DNA from: Triatoma infestans
Lineage: Eukaryota; Arthropoda; Insecta; Hemiptera; Reduviidae
Assembly (NCBI GenBank): GCA_011037195.1
Contig: JAAEAF010014513.1
Span: 1-64,000, forward strand
DNA length: 64,000 nt
Direction of reading: 5' to 3'
Made by a program: the position numbers and the translations under genes. Each line of letters begins with the position of its first letter. The first letter of the stretch is position 1. The notes beneath the pieces were generated by a model that worked only from the letters and a program-made list of their open reading frames with translations, had not been told where the DNA came from and did no database searches. Shown one piece after another: positions 34,301-44,089 of this stretch.

Positions 34301-34951
34301 GGGGGAGGGGGGCAACTAATTGGTTTCCAAAAATTCTATGTTTGAAGGAAATTATCATTTAGAATTGTGAGCGTTGCAGAAAGAGAAAATGATCTGAAGA
34401 TGTCCCTTTTTTTTTGCTCAGTACATAAATTAATTGTAGACTTTTTTTAAAAATTCACATGTACTTCAGTGGGCATGTCTTTTCTCATGTTATGTAATAT
34501 GAAATAACTGGAGAATGAAAATCAGAACAACTCACCAGGATATTGTCCAATAAGTGATTCAGTGAGCTGCCATCTTGGTATTCGAGGATCTAGCGTTTGG
34601 TAAAATGTCCACAACATGATGCCGAAGAGCGATGCGAGCACCAAGTAAGATATCAAATAGAAGGCACCTATTTTAGCTATAGTTTTTTTTGTTTTTATTT
34701 GATTTGTTTCAGGGAAAAAGAAAAAAGAAAAGATGTAACAATTATGGAAAATTAAGTGAAAATTTAACTTAATATAATAATGGTATGAGCTCACCCCAAC
34801 TTGGTCCTGTACGACCAAACACTTGATGAGTTTCTGGATTGTATAAGAAATTTTTAAAAGATTTCCAGGTGGTGGTTTGTGGCGGTGGTAAGTAGAAATG
34901 ATATCCAAAATCTTCATCTTCACTTTCACTAGGTGTCTTCTTATCTGCCAT
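22390..34951 (-). CDS. nrv: Na+/K+-ATPase beta subunit (nervana type), seven exons, 327 aa
   Basis: Exons on the minus strand are 34951-34795, 34676-34536, 32718-32599, 30978-30797, 30512-30402, 22776-22608 and 22493-22390. All have GT-AG introns with matching phases, and the total is 328 codons with TGA. The protein is the accessory subunit that brings the Na+,K+-ATPase alpha subunit to the plasma membrane and stabilises it. A cytosolic N-terminus carries the FLYNPET...GRTGPSW motif. One membrane segment follows (IGAFYLISYLVLASLFGIML, residues about 55-75). The ectodomain has YRRPG, NCDYDRPPG, WLPC, SSPCVF, WVSCEGE and VECRAWAKN, giving the six cysteines expected for three disulfides. The terminal VHFEILID is typical. 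Length fits the family (about 300-325). Which insect paralogue (nrv1/2/3) it is cannot be settled here. The gene is intact although introns 3 to 5 are full of repeats. Confidence 0.96.
22812..23535 (-). repeat. Dispersed AT-rich repeat with GTGTGAAACACTCACACGAC terminus
   Basis: The left edge carries AATCTGGTGTGAAACACTCA followed by CACGACTTTC, the same box as at 29021, and in the other orientation at about 28299, 32341 and 55628. The body (about 23090-23390) has the family phrases seen near 29, 31, 37 and 48 kb, such as AAGTGGTACTTCCG and TATTTCCGATGAAAACTC. It lies in intron 5 of the beta-subunit gene. No coding capacity or terminal inverted repeat was recognised. Confidence 0.55.
23536..24610 (-). 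mobile_element. Ty3/Gypsy retrotransposon remnant: RNase H, integrase zinc domain and start of integrase core
   Basis: Read right to left, the order is canonical. First comes an RNase H-like segment (DWPFQ near 24520, GAQCGAILVKEHL near 24440, then FTVVTDQHALKWLSS near 24290-24245). Then comes the HHCC integrase zinc domain (H, H, YYWPGFTRDTARYVKDCTTC, about 23950-23810). Last is the integrase core start (WQMICSDLMGPF near 23735, then FLLLVSDYFTKFRLLFPLR near 23690-23640), containing the first catalytic Asp. The copy ends at about 23540 beside a dispersed repeat, so the rest of the core and the LTR are missing. Several frameshifts make it dead. It is GC-richer than its surroundings, and lies sense-oriented in intron 5 of the beta-subunit gene. 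Confidence 0.85.
24611..25169. other. Intronic sequence, no gene
   Basis: AT-rich intron sequence between two retroelement remnants. Nothing recognisable on either strand. Confidence 0.4.
25170..27130 (+). mobile_element. LINE remnant: endonuclease end, partial RT with internal deletion, C-terminal knuckle
   Basis: The copy begins inside the endonuclease: LELCEDFDLMI near 25195, then the diagnostic SDHLPI near 25377. RT follows in several frames: NKAPGYDGE (about 26060), IPIFKKG-type SFPIFKKG (about 26200), NYRDISCLNIMSKKFSGLL (about 26240-26300), ENQSRFRHGYS (about 26345) and FIDFRTAFDCVDH (about 26465-26505). Just after 26625 the sequence jumps from the post-motif-A region straight to a C-terminal helix region, so the YADD box is deleted. 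The end carries FNLRGELLPLGC (about 26890) and the CPLCVQEDLFHFLIDSPTL knuckle (about 26963-27015). It lies in intron 5 of the beta-subunit gene, antisense to it. Confidence 0.85.
27131..27889. other. Intronic sequence with a hammerhead-like motif, no gene
   Basis: T-rich sequence. The only structured piece is the minus-strand hammerhead-like motif at about 27309-27342. The 103-codon frame at 27209-27520 has no recognisable motif. Confidence 0.35.
27890..28345 (+). repeat. Dispersed AT-rich repeat, right end with AGTCGTGTGAG box
   Basis: The body has family phrases (AAATCGGTAAACCGGAAGTG, ACGATTTCCTTTAAACTTGG), and the right end at 28299-28340 has AAGAGAAAGTCGTGTGAGCG followed by TTTCTCAC. 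It is in the opposite orientation to the copy starting at 29021. Confidence 0.5.
28640..29020 (+). mobile_element. Possible LINE endonuclease fragment
   Basis: Short frames resemble LINE ORF2 pieces: RIEYLKYLW near 28650, and KADFNGRTVKR near 28940, which resembles the GDFN motif of apurinic-type endonucleases. It is bounded on the right by the dispersed-repeat terminus at 29021. The evidence is a few residues only. Confidence 0.3.
29021..29680 (-). repeat. Dispersed AT-rich repeat, left end with GTGTGAAACACTCACACGAC box
   Basis: The terminus AATCTGGTGTGAAACACTCA / CACGACTTTCTCTTACT is nearly identical to the one at 22812. The body carries AGTAAAGTGGTACTTCCGG (about 29430) and GTGTATTTCCAGTGAAACTC (about 29607). 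It forms an inverted pair with the copy ending at about 28345. Confidence 0.55.
31490..32385 (+). repeat. Dispersed AT-rich repeat, probably two fused copies, ending in the AGTCGTGTGAG box
   Basis: The sequence contains TGTCAAATTTTCGAATCGAG, CACAGGAAATACGCGTTTTG and AGGTCCTCTGAGTCCCAAAA, then ACAAAATTCCTCAACCGGAT. The right end at 32341-32385 reads AATAAGAGACAGTCGTGTGA then GTGTTTCACAACAGATTTTT. These words recur near 48.0-48.3 kb in the same order. It lies in intron 3 of the beta-subunit gene. Confidence 0.55.
33091..33120. repeat. (ATT)n microsatellite
   Basis: About nine ATT units in a row within intron 2 of the beta-subunit gene. Confidence 0.9.
33190..33375 (-). mobile_element. tRNA-derived SINE, second family
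   Basis: On the minus strand a tRNA-like head begins near 33375 (GGGTGTTGATGTAGTGGTTA, an A-box region). It continues with CTTGTAATGGGAGGTCCCC and the B box AGTTCGAGTCC (about 33310-33320). The body continues to an A/T-rich end near 33195. A functional tRNA gene is excluded because the acceptor arms do not pair and the sequence runs on into a non-tRNA body. Intron 2 of the beta-subunit gene. Confidence 0.65.
33993..34222 (+). mobile_element. tRNA-derived SINE, same family as 3871-4256
   Basis: The head GGGATTAAGCTCAGTGGTAG / AGGGCTAGACTCCCCG is tRNA-like with a good A box, and the B box is degraded. The body has CTTCCTAAGAGC, an internal CCGGTGATGG...GAACACTGTCCGG inverted segment, then TGCCAATGACCGAAGATGTT, GACGCGCC and an A-rich tail. 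The tail and CTTCCTA.GAGC words are shared with 3871-4256. It lies in intron 2 of the beta-subunit gene. Confidence 0.7.
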
Positions 34952-37089
34952 TATCAGATCTTAGTTATAACTGAATTAGATTTTCAGATAAGCTTATTAA
35001 AACACTAAAAAATATGAAAATGAAGGACTAGCAACATAAAACTTGCGTCACATTACACGAAATAGTCTAGTTTAAAAAAAAAATCGATAATTAATTTTTA
35101 AACACAATAATCAACAGCAAGAATGAAAACAACAAAAAAAGTTTTTTTTAAATAGGAGGCCTTTCTTTTTGTTTCTATTAATGGCCGAGTGCTGAGGCCT
35201 CCACAATGGCACTGCAACATTCACTGATGCTCAGATGAGCTGGAGTGTGCTTAGTGGAGGACAGGATATTAACAGTTAGTCCATTGAGCCACTAATGTTA
35301 TATTCAACAAGACACAAACACACACACACACACACAAATATATATATGTAGACTGATAGCACAGTATGCTCACGATCACAAACGTTGAGCATGAACCTCC
35401 CTCCTCCTTGCCCTACTCGGTAATCATTACCTTCCCTTGGTTATAATAGAGAGTGAGAGAGAACAAAAAAAGGACAAAAACAAAGAAAACAACTAAAAAA
35501 AGAAGGTGATTGTCATGGGGCGTGCAAATATATCATCTGTACTGTTCTCAATGAATGAATGAGATAAGGCAGGATGTCTGAAATATTTTTGCTGGGATAT
35601 CATTAATTTTAGACGGTTTCCTCTTTGTTCAGTCCACTTTATTCTCGCATCTTTTCCAATAACAATTCTCTCTTTTTGGGTTTGTTAGTCTTGTACTTTT
35701 CTCTGTAACATATATAAAATAACATAACAAGTTATTTTGAAATACTTAGTGGCTCCTCATTAATGATTGCAACACTGTCATACGTAACACAGTTAGTTAT
35801 ACTGTATTAAGTGGTACATACTTCCTTCGGGGTGTCCAAATTGTTGCACCGCAATGAAAATGGTATCAGTGAATGATGAAGAAAACACACAACTACTGCA
35901 CTACACTCACACACTGTATTCTGCCATACTAAAGAGGTTGTGTAGAGTAAAAAGAAGAATAGAGAAGCCGAGCGTAGAGCGGTCATGGTAGCGTAGTAGG
36001 ACGGCGAAGCTAGTTACAACTCTTTCTTGATTTTACTTGTACACTCTCTGGCCTACAAACATGTTTTTTGTCAGAGAGTTGAGTGAAGATGTCTAATTAC
36101 TTTTTGGATCTTGTTTGTGGTTATTACTTCAGAATTGTGTTGTAGTATGTTCTTGGTGCTGTGTACGCTCTTAATGCCGCTTGCAGACTCTTCAGTGTAT
36201 TTAGTCTGTTGAATGTGGTATACTTCATATTGAATATTGGTTTTGTCTAGCTTTTGCTAGGGAGCTTGGTGCACCTCTTGGCGAGAGCTGGCAGGCAATG
36301 CAGATAAGGAAATTCAGGATCTGTAATCCATTTGTCCGTTTCTTATAACCAGAGAGGTTAAGAACATGGTGATACAATCGTAGCGCTGGAGCGGCAGGTT
36401 TTTTTTTATCTCTCAGGACAAGAGTGTTTGATTCCACATACTATGAAACCGTTTGGTGCTGTTCGTATTTTTCGGCTCAGATGGGCCATCGTGTTTTTGA
36501 TATGGCAAATGTGCCATGATACTTTTGATAGATGGTGGTGACCTGGAAATTGTAAAATTTAGTTACATTCAGGCCTATGATATCCAAGGAAACCATAATA
36601 ATAATCTATTAAAACAGGCTATCGATCCAAAGTGCAGGCGGTGGAACATCTCGTCCGATTGTCCTTCGGGTATTCAAATTTTGAGATTTTACTAAACCTA
36701 TGAACGTAGAGATTACATTAAAGTGTACTTATATTGAAACTTGCACTTATGCTTTTTTTGATGGCAATTTTCACTCATTGTTGAGATTTATAAATTTACG
36801 ATTATCTCCCTAATCGTTAAGAGAAAGAAAGTAACATTCATATTCTTGTGAAGACACTCAGCGAGGAAACAGGATCATAGAATGATCCGGAAAAGACATT
36901 AGCTAATAGAGGAGATTCTCTTGTGGTGGATTTCTTTTTATTATCGCCTGATCAATAAATTGAATTTATAACCATGGTGTAATGCTAATTATTATTGTTA
37001 ATTCGCTATTGTGATTGTACTTGCTCACTGGTAAGATTAATATGATCATTTTCATGAAAAACATTTGAGTTTCCGGGTTTGAGACCGCG
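34952..37089. other. 5' flank of the beta-subunit gene, no gene seen
   Basis: This holds a (CA)n microsatellite at about 35310-35337 and a GC-richer stretch at about 35900-36460. The 70-codon minus frame in that stretch has no motif. Non-coding first exons of the beta-subunit gene may lie here but could not be placed. Confidence 0.4.
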
Positions 37090-37269
37090 TCAGTGGTTTG
37101 CTAGAAACCGACGTTTCGCCCATATTGCCATGATCCTCTTCAGGCTTGTTACACCTTGAAAGCTAATGATGCTGACGAAACGAAAGATCAAGTTCGAACT
37201 TTTTTATTTCAAGTCCGCATTTTAAGCTATACTGAACCTATAAATCACACAACACACACAATATTTTTA

Positions 37270-37960
37270 AAACCTTTTTTCATGCACAAGGAACCTCAAA
37301 TGCTTGTATTTCTGGTGAGAACTCAGTTTCGAAATCTGCCACGAGTGTAATACTTCCTTTTACTGCAGTTAATATAATTAAAAATGGACAAATAAAAATT
37401 AAAATTTGGAAATATTTACTCAGCTGCTCGGAACATAAATATGGATGTGGTTGGGGTATATACCATATACCTTTGACAGGTAGAAGCAGAATGTAATCCA
37501 CAATAGTGGACGAAAACATTACATTTATACAAATAACATATAATGTAATCACAGATCCCACATAACACCTTATGAATTTTTCTCCAAAAATGTTTCAAAT
37601 AAAAGTGATGTGCATTTCATGTATAAACCTTTCAAAATCATCGTAGTTCTTTTCGAGAAAATGCTAAAACAATCAGAATTCGCACTTCCGATTAACCAAT
37701 TTTTTCACACTTTGAATTCTAGTAATACTGCTAAAGTACATGATGTAATTAAGACGGAGAACCATACATTGAACTGAATTGGTCCTTAAAGCTGAATGCT
37801 ACTGTTCCTCCAGAATCCCCAAAAATCAATTTTACCAGAGAACCGTTTCAAATGTTTTCGCACTCAGGGCACCTGAAAATATGTATTTCCGGGGGGACTC
37901 AATTTGCAGAAGTTCCTCTCACTAGCAGTAAGAGAGAGTAATAATAAATGTTAATTGGAT
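37270..37960. repeat. Dispersed AT-rich repeat pieces
   Basis: The family phrases recur here twice: GGAACCTCAAATGCTTGTAT with TTCTGGTGAGAACTCAG at about 37290, and GGGCACCTGAAAATATGTAT with TTCCGGGGGGACTC at about 37866. The AGTCGTGTGAG terminus is absent, so these are internal fragments. Confidence 0.45.
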
Positions 37961-38128
37961 GCTTTTCGCTAATTTGTTTTTATTTTCTAGCAAGTAGAAA
38001 TTTTGATCTACTCCGTCTTAAAGAAAAAATTTTTTTAGAAATATTGATAATTGTTGCCGAGATGATCCAAAGGTATAGAAAATAACATCCTATCAAAACT
38101 CTGACTCTCCTATCAATAACATCCCTAT

Positions 38129-38595
38129 TGAAACTCTGTATCAATTAAACAAACCAAGATATGTGATTTTAGCCTTTCAAACCGATAGAAAAGATAATAT
38201 GCCACAGAACAAATCTATTTTTGATCCTGCTGATCTACGAAACGTTAAACTTTATTTGAACGATTACAAGTATCCGTACAATGAATGACATGCATTTGAA
38301 TTTCGAAGAGGGTAAAATTTCACCATTATTTGAAGAATATGTTAGGTTTCGTCAAGAATACTGTGGAATGACAAGAATCGAGTCGTTATTTGACAGAAAA
38401 GGATTTGCTCAAACACCCTTTGCGGTAATTAATTGTGCAAGACAGCCGGATAGGTTAAATACATCTGTAGTTGACATTCACATTCACATTGAAACTAATA
38501 GACCAATTCCACAAAAAACAAATGCTTTTTGTTTAATAATTCATGATACGCTTATGGAATATACACCATTGAATGGTTTAGTACGTAGATATTAG
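38129..38595 (+). pseudogene. Virus-like element: C-terminal fragment of a capsid-like protein
   Basis: Two frames joined by a frameshift at about 38277-38281 give roughly 155 codons. Visible signatures are KPRYVILAFQTDRK near 38150, then VKLYLN...YPYN near 38240-38275, then AVINCARQ near 38425, VVDIHIHIE near 38465 and FCLIIHDTLMEYTPLNG near 38525-38575. I associate this pattern with an ORF that accompanies type B polymerase elements in arthropod genomes, where a virion (jelly-roll-like) role is suspected. That association is from memory and the capsid role is inference. The N-terminal two thirds are absent or unrecognisable. It lies upstream of, and in line with, the small DNA-binding-like gene and the polymerase. 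Confidence 0.5.
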
Positions 38596-38855
38596 TAAAA
38601 TGTATTTAAAATAGCTAGAAAGTAATGTATATGAATATAAAGAAATGTATAAATTATAATTGTTTTTTTTGCTATATTAAAATATTATTTTATCATAATG
38701 TGTTATTTCTATAAGATATAATAAATCATGAGAAATGTATAAATTATAATTGTTTTACGTAGATATTAGTAAAATGTATAAGAAATGTGTTATTAAAATA
38801 GCTAGAAAGTAATGTAAATAAATATAAAGAAATATATAAATTATAATTGTTTTTT
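38592..38855. repeat. Short AT-rich direct repeats in the virus-like element
   Basis: AGCTAGAAAGTAATGTA and AAATTATAATTGTTTT recur two to three times (about 38610-38663, 38730-38757 and 38765-38852). They frame the truncated gene copy that follows. Confidence 0.7.
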
Positions 38856-38862
38856 ACTATAA

Positions 38863-39057
38863 CCATCCATTATTTATAAACGAATTGGCGATTTGGAAGA
38901 AAACAAATCATATCCAATTGCAGCGTTTAAGAAGGTGGAACATACAAAGTTTGGTCCTGGTCTGACACCAGTGCTCCATGACCAAGAAATTCTAATAAGA
39001 GTGTTCCTTCCTAAAAGATTTGTAGAAGCGTTGAGCGATGATGATATTCGTGTCTAT
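38863..39057 (+). pseudogene. Truncated copy of the small DNA-binding-like gene of the virus-like element
   Basis: This 195-base block matches 40069-40264 with about three differences, so it is a recent duplicate. It starts inside the coding region (at the codons for SIIYKRIGD), so it lacks the ATG and the promoter, and it ends one codon before the splice donor. It keeps CAA (Gln) where the complete copy has TAA, so the stop in the other copy arose after duplication. It is inserted between AT-rich direct repeats. Confidence 0.85.
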
Positions 39058-39481
39058 ATTAAAGTATTATTTTATAAGATATAATAAATTATGATTCATC
39101 CTAAAATGAGTTGTTCTTTGTTATCTGTTTATAATTTTATATACACACACACCGGATATTCTTATCACAACGTATATGATTCACTCTATTTTCTTTTTAT
39201 CAAGCCGACAAAGGCAGTATACAGGATGTCCTTATCGCGCCAGTATATGACTATTACTCATCTTTGAATTTCTAACAGAGCGACTTTATCTTGATTTTTA
39301 AATTAAAATAAATTAACAGAAAATTATTATAATGACTAATTCTTTTTTATCAGCCAAAGGCGGTGTTTTTTATATAGAAACACACCTTATCGCGGGAGTA
39401 TATGATTCACTCTACTTATTGCTCATCTTTGTATTTCTAACAAGTGGGTGTTTTGTTTAAGTGGGGACCTCATTTAAACAG

Positions 39482-39490
39482 TATAAATAG
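39482..39490 (+). promoter_or_regulatory. TATA box and leader exon of the virus-like element
   Basis: TATAAATAG lies about 30 bases upstream of an initiator-like ACATTACAACTC (about 39514). A short leader then ends at a strong splice donor (CGG/GTAAGT, donor 39555-39556). A matching acceptor (TATTTCAG, ends 40023) lies nine bases before the ATG at 40032. This predicts a non-coding exon of about 44 bases and an intron of 469 bases. Confidence 0.45.
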
Positions 39491-39576
39491 CTGGATATTT
39501 AGTGGGGTAATGTACATTACAACTCCAGCCAAGCTTGTGATCACAACACTCGGGGTAAGTTTAATTTCTATTTTTT

Positions 39577-39772
39577 CAAATCCAATTTAGTCCTATGTGT
39601 AAGTGGCTAGGAGGAGACCCTCTGATTCTCTTCGGAGCTCAGACGAACCGACTAGTTATCTATCCTTCTCAAATCCAATTAAGTCCTCGCACCATGCCTA
39701 TGTGTAAGTGGCTAGGAGGAGACCCTCTGATACTCTTCGGAGCTCAGGGGAACCGACTAGTTTGCTATCCAG
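39577..39772. repeat. Two-copy direct repeat inside the predicted leader intron
   Basis: GTGTAAGTGGCTAGGAGGAG / ACCCTCTGAT.CTCTTCGGAG occurs at about 39597-39663 and 39705-39770, the two copies nearly identical. Just downstream, GGCAGGTGCATAGGATGATG plus GATTTTTTGTTTTTACATG is duplicated at about 39904-39981. Confidence 0.85.
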
Positions 39773-40031
39773 AAGTGGATATTTTGACGAACGTGTAAGC
39801 TAGAGCGCTTGGCAAAGTTCCATTATGCCTCGATAAAACGCTGCACAAGTAGGCTAAGAATATTGACGAATCCGCTTTGCGGTGGCTGGATGCGGTACAA
39901 TCAGGCAGGTGCATAGGATGATGGATTTTTTGTTTTTACATGGGCAGGTGCATAGGATGATGGATTTTTTTGTTTTTACATGTAAAAACTATAAGTATGA
40001 AGAAATTTATAACTATATTTCAGCTAAAATA

Positions 40032-40472
40032 ATGTCTACAAATATTTTGAAGAAGCTGTTGGAACGATCACCATCCATTATTTATAAACGTATTGGCGAT
40101 TTGGAAGAAAACAAATCATATCCAATTGCAGCGTTTAAGAAGGTGGAACATACAAAGTTTGGTCCTGGTCTGACAGCAGTGCTCCATGACTAAGAAATTC
40201 TAATAAGAGTGTTCCTTCCTAAAAGATTTGTAGAAGCGTTGAGCGATGATGATATTCGTGTCTATGAAGGTATGTAGAAAAACACATAATTTTTTCTATT
40301 TTCCCCCTTAGCATGTAATATATTTTAGTTTTTATTTTAAGATGGTAATCTTGCTTTAATATATAAAGGAGCCAGGGGCAACTATAACAATATAGAATTT
40401 ACCACATCACATAAACAAGGGGGTCCTTCCAGAAGCAAGAAGGCTAAAAAGTCACAAACGGACCAAGATTAA
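40032..40472 (+). pseudogene. Virus-like element: small spliced DNA-binding-like protein, 122 codons, one internal stop
   Basis: Exon 1 is 40032-40269 and exon 2 is 40342-40472; the donor GAAG/GTATGT and acceptor TTTTAAG keep phase and give 122 residues. The middle reads IYKRIGDLEENKSYPI, a KFGPGL turn and RVFLPKRFVEAL, a beta-rich pattern that suggests a single OB-like fold for single-stranded DNA binding. The C-terminus is basic (SRSKKAKKS). TAA at 40191-40193 interrupts codon 54. The DNA-binding role is inferred from its position before a protein-primed polymerase and from the fold pattern; I cannot confirm it. An alternative is a small structural protein. Confidence 0.55.
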
Positions 40473-40498
40473 ATTTTTTCTGTGTAAGTTTTTACATT

Positions 40499-43400
40499 AT
40501 GTCATCTCTATCTTGAGATAAGTGTGGAAAGAGTTTTTCCAAACCATATAATTTAAGGAGGCATGCTTTAACATGCTTACAAAAACATGTCCTTACTGTG
40601 GCATTATATTCCGCACATTGGTGAAATTCTTAATACACATCTCCTCGTTTTGTATTAAATGCGAGGATTGCAACATAGTATTTGACAAAAAATCCCTCTT
40701 TCTAAAACATACTTGCCAAAACACACCTCATTCTTCTTCACACATTATGACAGACAATGACAAGAAAGTGTTGAATAAAAAGAAATATCGTATGTTATCG
40801 GTTCCTCTACAAGATGGCATAGTAGTTATGGCATTAAATAAATCAGCCCAAAATATTTGTATAAAAAATGTTGACAATATAAAAGACCCGTTGCTATTTC
40901 TACAAGAGAAACACAACATACTTCTACAGTTGTTGAGTAAAGCTAAAGAAGAGTTACTAGTTTTCAAATCATCCATTCTATTGGAATGTGTTTACAGTCG
41001 GTATAGGAATTCTGATCTTGAACAGTTTACCGATGCCAATTTTGAAACTTCCATAGAAGTTATTGACGCTAGTTGCAATTTAATTCACTACCTCCGAAGA
41101 GTTTTTGCAAAGCTTGTGACCGAGATTGAAGAATTTGAAACTAACGGATCAAACTGGAAACTGGATTCTATTGATAGCATTGTCATTAGAATAACTAAAT
41201 ATCGTTCTTTAGGTGGAAGAGGTTACATCGCTTTACCAAAGGAAATAGCCGATAAACGGGCAATCATTAACATTAATAATACTGATGACTTTTGCTTTAA
41301 ATATGCCATCTTAAGCCGCCAGTTAAAGGAGACGCGTAGATTATCGACGTATAAAAAACTAAATCATCCTTACAATTTCGACAATATTTCCTTTCCCACA
41401 CCATTAAAAGATATACGTAAATTTGAAAAACATAATAATGTATCAATAAACGTTTATTCTTTAACCGAGGAAAATCAAGTGTATCCTCTAATGATAAGTT
41501 CAAATGAAAAATCTGTAGAACATTTTGATTTGTTATCTTTAAGAAACGAAAATACTTCTCATTATTGTTTAATAAAAAATTTATCCAGACTTGTTTCTTC
41601 ACAACTTAGTAATCATAAACATAGCGTGGTTATATGTAAACGCTTCAGACAACACATATTTACAGTTTACAAACTTTCAACATAAACAACACGTACCAAT
41701 AGTTGTGTATGCGGATTTTGAATCTATACTTTTACCCGTATACAATGCACCCGGCAGTCCATCAACATCATGGTCTAGACAAACACACAAGCATGAAATT
41801 TGTAGTGTTGGGGCTAAAGTTGTCTCTTCACTATCAAATTATCAAAAAGACATTTTCATTTACACTGGGGACGATGCGCTCGAACAATTTATGCAGTATT
41901 TACATTCCATTGTTAAAGACGTGGAAACCTTATATAAGGAGATTATTCCAATGACAGATCTATCACCACAACAACGACATGACTTTGACAATGCCACTCA
42001 TTGTGGTATTTGTGACCAACCGTTTAACAATTTAGACAACAAAGTTCATCATCATGATCATCTTACGGAGGAATTTCAGTGTGCTGCACATAATGATTGT
42101 AATTTAAATTTTCAATTACCCAATTTCATACCGGTCTACATGCATATCTTAGCGGGTATGATGCTCATCCTATTATATTATCTTTGGGACAGGATCCAGG
42201 CGACATATGGGTAATACCAAATTCAACTGAGAAATATATAAGTTTTTCGAAAAAGTTTAGCGATTGTACGCTATGGCTTAGATTTTTAGATTCTTATAGG
42301 TTTTTACCAGACAGTTTAGAACGACTAATAAATAACTTGACTGAATACCCACAAATGGAACAACAATTTCCAAATTATGATGAACGAAAATTACTACTTA
42401 GAAAGGGTATTTACCCATACGCCTATATGACAAGTATGGAGAAATTAGATAAACGTTCCTTACCAGCTAAACAATATTTTTTTAATGATTTAACCGATGA
42501 GCACATATCCGATAATGATTATTTACACGCTCAACAAGTCTGGACCGCTTTCAATATACAAACACTTAGAGATTACACAGAATTGTATTTAACAACAGAC
42601 ATAATACTTTTAAGTGACATAGTTGAACAGTTTAGAAATGTGTGTGAACTATTTACAGCATTGATCCAAGTTGGTATTTCACAACGCCTGGGTTGGCATT
42701 TGACGCCTGTTTGAAATATACACAAGTAAAATTGGAACTATTGACTGATTATGATAAACATCTTATGATTGAATCTGGTATTCGTGGAGGTATCACTTCG
42801 TGTGTTACAAGACATTCCAAAGCCAATAACCCATACATAAGTGGTTACGATCCCACACAACCATCTAGCTATATTTTATATATAGATGTTAATAATCTAT
42901 ATGGGTTTGCAATGAGTGAATATCTTCCTTATGGTGGTTTTGAATGGGTGGACAATAGTGTGGTTGTTACCACAATTCCTGATGATAGCGATGATGGTTT
43001 TATTCTAGAGGTTGATTTACATATACCAACCCGCTTACACAATCATTTCAGTCAGTTTCCACCACTGCCACATCATCACAATAATAAACTCTATACCACG
43101 CTAGAGGATAAACAACATTATGTGATTCATTACAAAAATTTGAAACAAGCTCTGTCGATGGGTGTTGTTTTGAAAAAAGTGCATAGAATATTAAAATTTA
43201 AACATCCCCCTGGCTTAAACCTTACATAGAACTGAATACTAACTTACGCAAGACGGCTAAAAACGATTTTGAAAAGGACTTTTACAAATTAATGAACAAC
43301 TCTGTTTTTGGAAAGTGTATTGAAAATAAGAGGAAACGATTGACCATCAAACTTGTCACCATGGAAAAAGCATTATTAAAATTATCTAAAAGACCAAACT

Positions 43401-44063
43401 TTAAAGACAGGACAATTTTTAGTGAAAACGTTGTTGCAGTACACTTACAACAGGAAACAATTTATCTGGACAGACCTACTTACGTGGGATTTTCGATTTT
43501 GGGACTCAGCAAACGGTACATGTATCAATTTCACTACGAGGTTATGTTACCATTTTATAATCGCACTTCCCTCAATTTGCTATACATGGACACTGACTCT
43601 TTTATATATAATATTCAAACAGACGATGTATACGATGACATGATGGAATTGAAAGACTATTTTGACACTTCCAACTACCCTGTTACACACAAATGCTATT
43701 CAAACCACAATAAGAAAGTGTTGGGTAAATTTAGCGATGAAACTGCCGGAGTTCCTATTCAAGAGTTGGTGGCATTAAGACCTAAAATGTATAGCTTCAA
43801 CATTTTCAACAAATACATTGTTAAAAAGGCAAAAGGTGTTAAAAAAAGCGCTGAGAATAGAATATCATTTTCTGATTATCTAAATGTGTTAAAAAGCCAA
43901 GACCTTGTATTACATGCACATTTCAAAACTATTCAATCCAAACGACACCACTTCTACACATATGAATGTAGTAAAACAAGTTTGACATGTTTTGATTAAA
44001 AACGTTTCATTCTAGATGACGGAATTCACGCTTTACCATACGGACACTATCAACTCAACAAAT
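40499..44063 (+). pseudogene. Virus-like element: protein-primed type B DNA polymerase with zinc fingers and endonuclease VII-like module
   Basis: The gene is broken into six frame segments. The N-terminus has C2H2-type fingers; the first has TGA in place of a cysteine codon (40514-40516), then a frameshift near 40571, then CPYCG and CEDCNIVF. Next come the exonuclease motif YADFES (about 41708-41725), an endonuclease VII-like Cys/His box (HCGICDQ to HNDC, about 41998-42100), polymerase motif A with DVNNLYG (about 42887-42907), motif B NNSVFGK (43295-43315), motif C YMDTDS (about 43586-43603) and LRPKMYSF. Frameshifts lie near 41690, 42160, 42700 and 43250, and an in-frame TAA at 43997-43999 precedes the last 21 codons. 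Catalytic Asp residues are intact. The module order matches the DNA_pol_B_2 class found in virus-like elements of arthropods. It is dead but young. Confidence 0.85.
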
Positions 44064-44089
44064 AACTATGCACACTCTACACTACACTA

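Noticed and set aside
34522..34768. Longer exon reading through FFFFPETNQIKTKK before the membrane segment of the beta subunit
   Set aside because: The stretch is the pyrimidine-rich intron end; the acceptor at 34677 gives the family-typical SWAKIG junction in phase.
36225..36437. 70-codon minus-strand frame near the beta-subunit gene
   Set aside because: Protein-like composition but no motif and no partner exon; could be repeat-derived.
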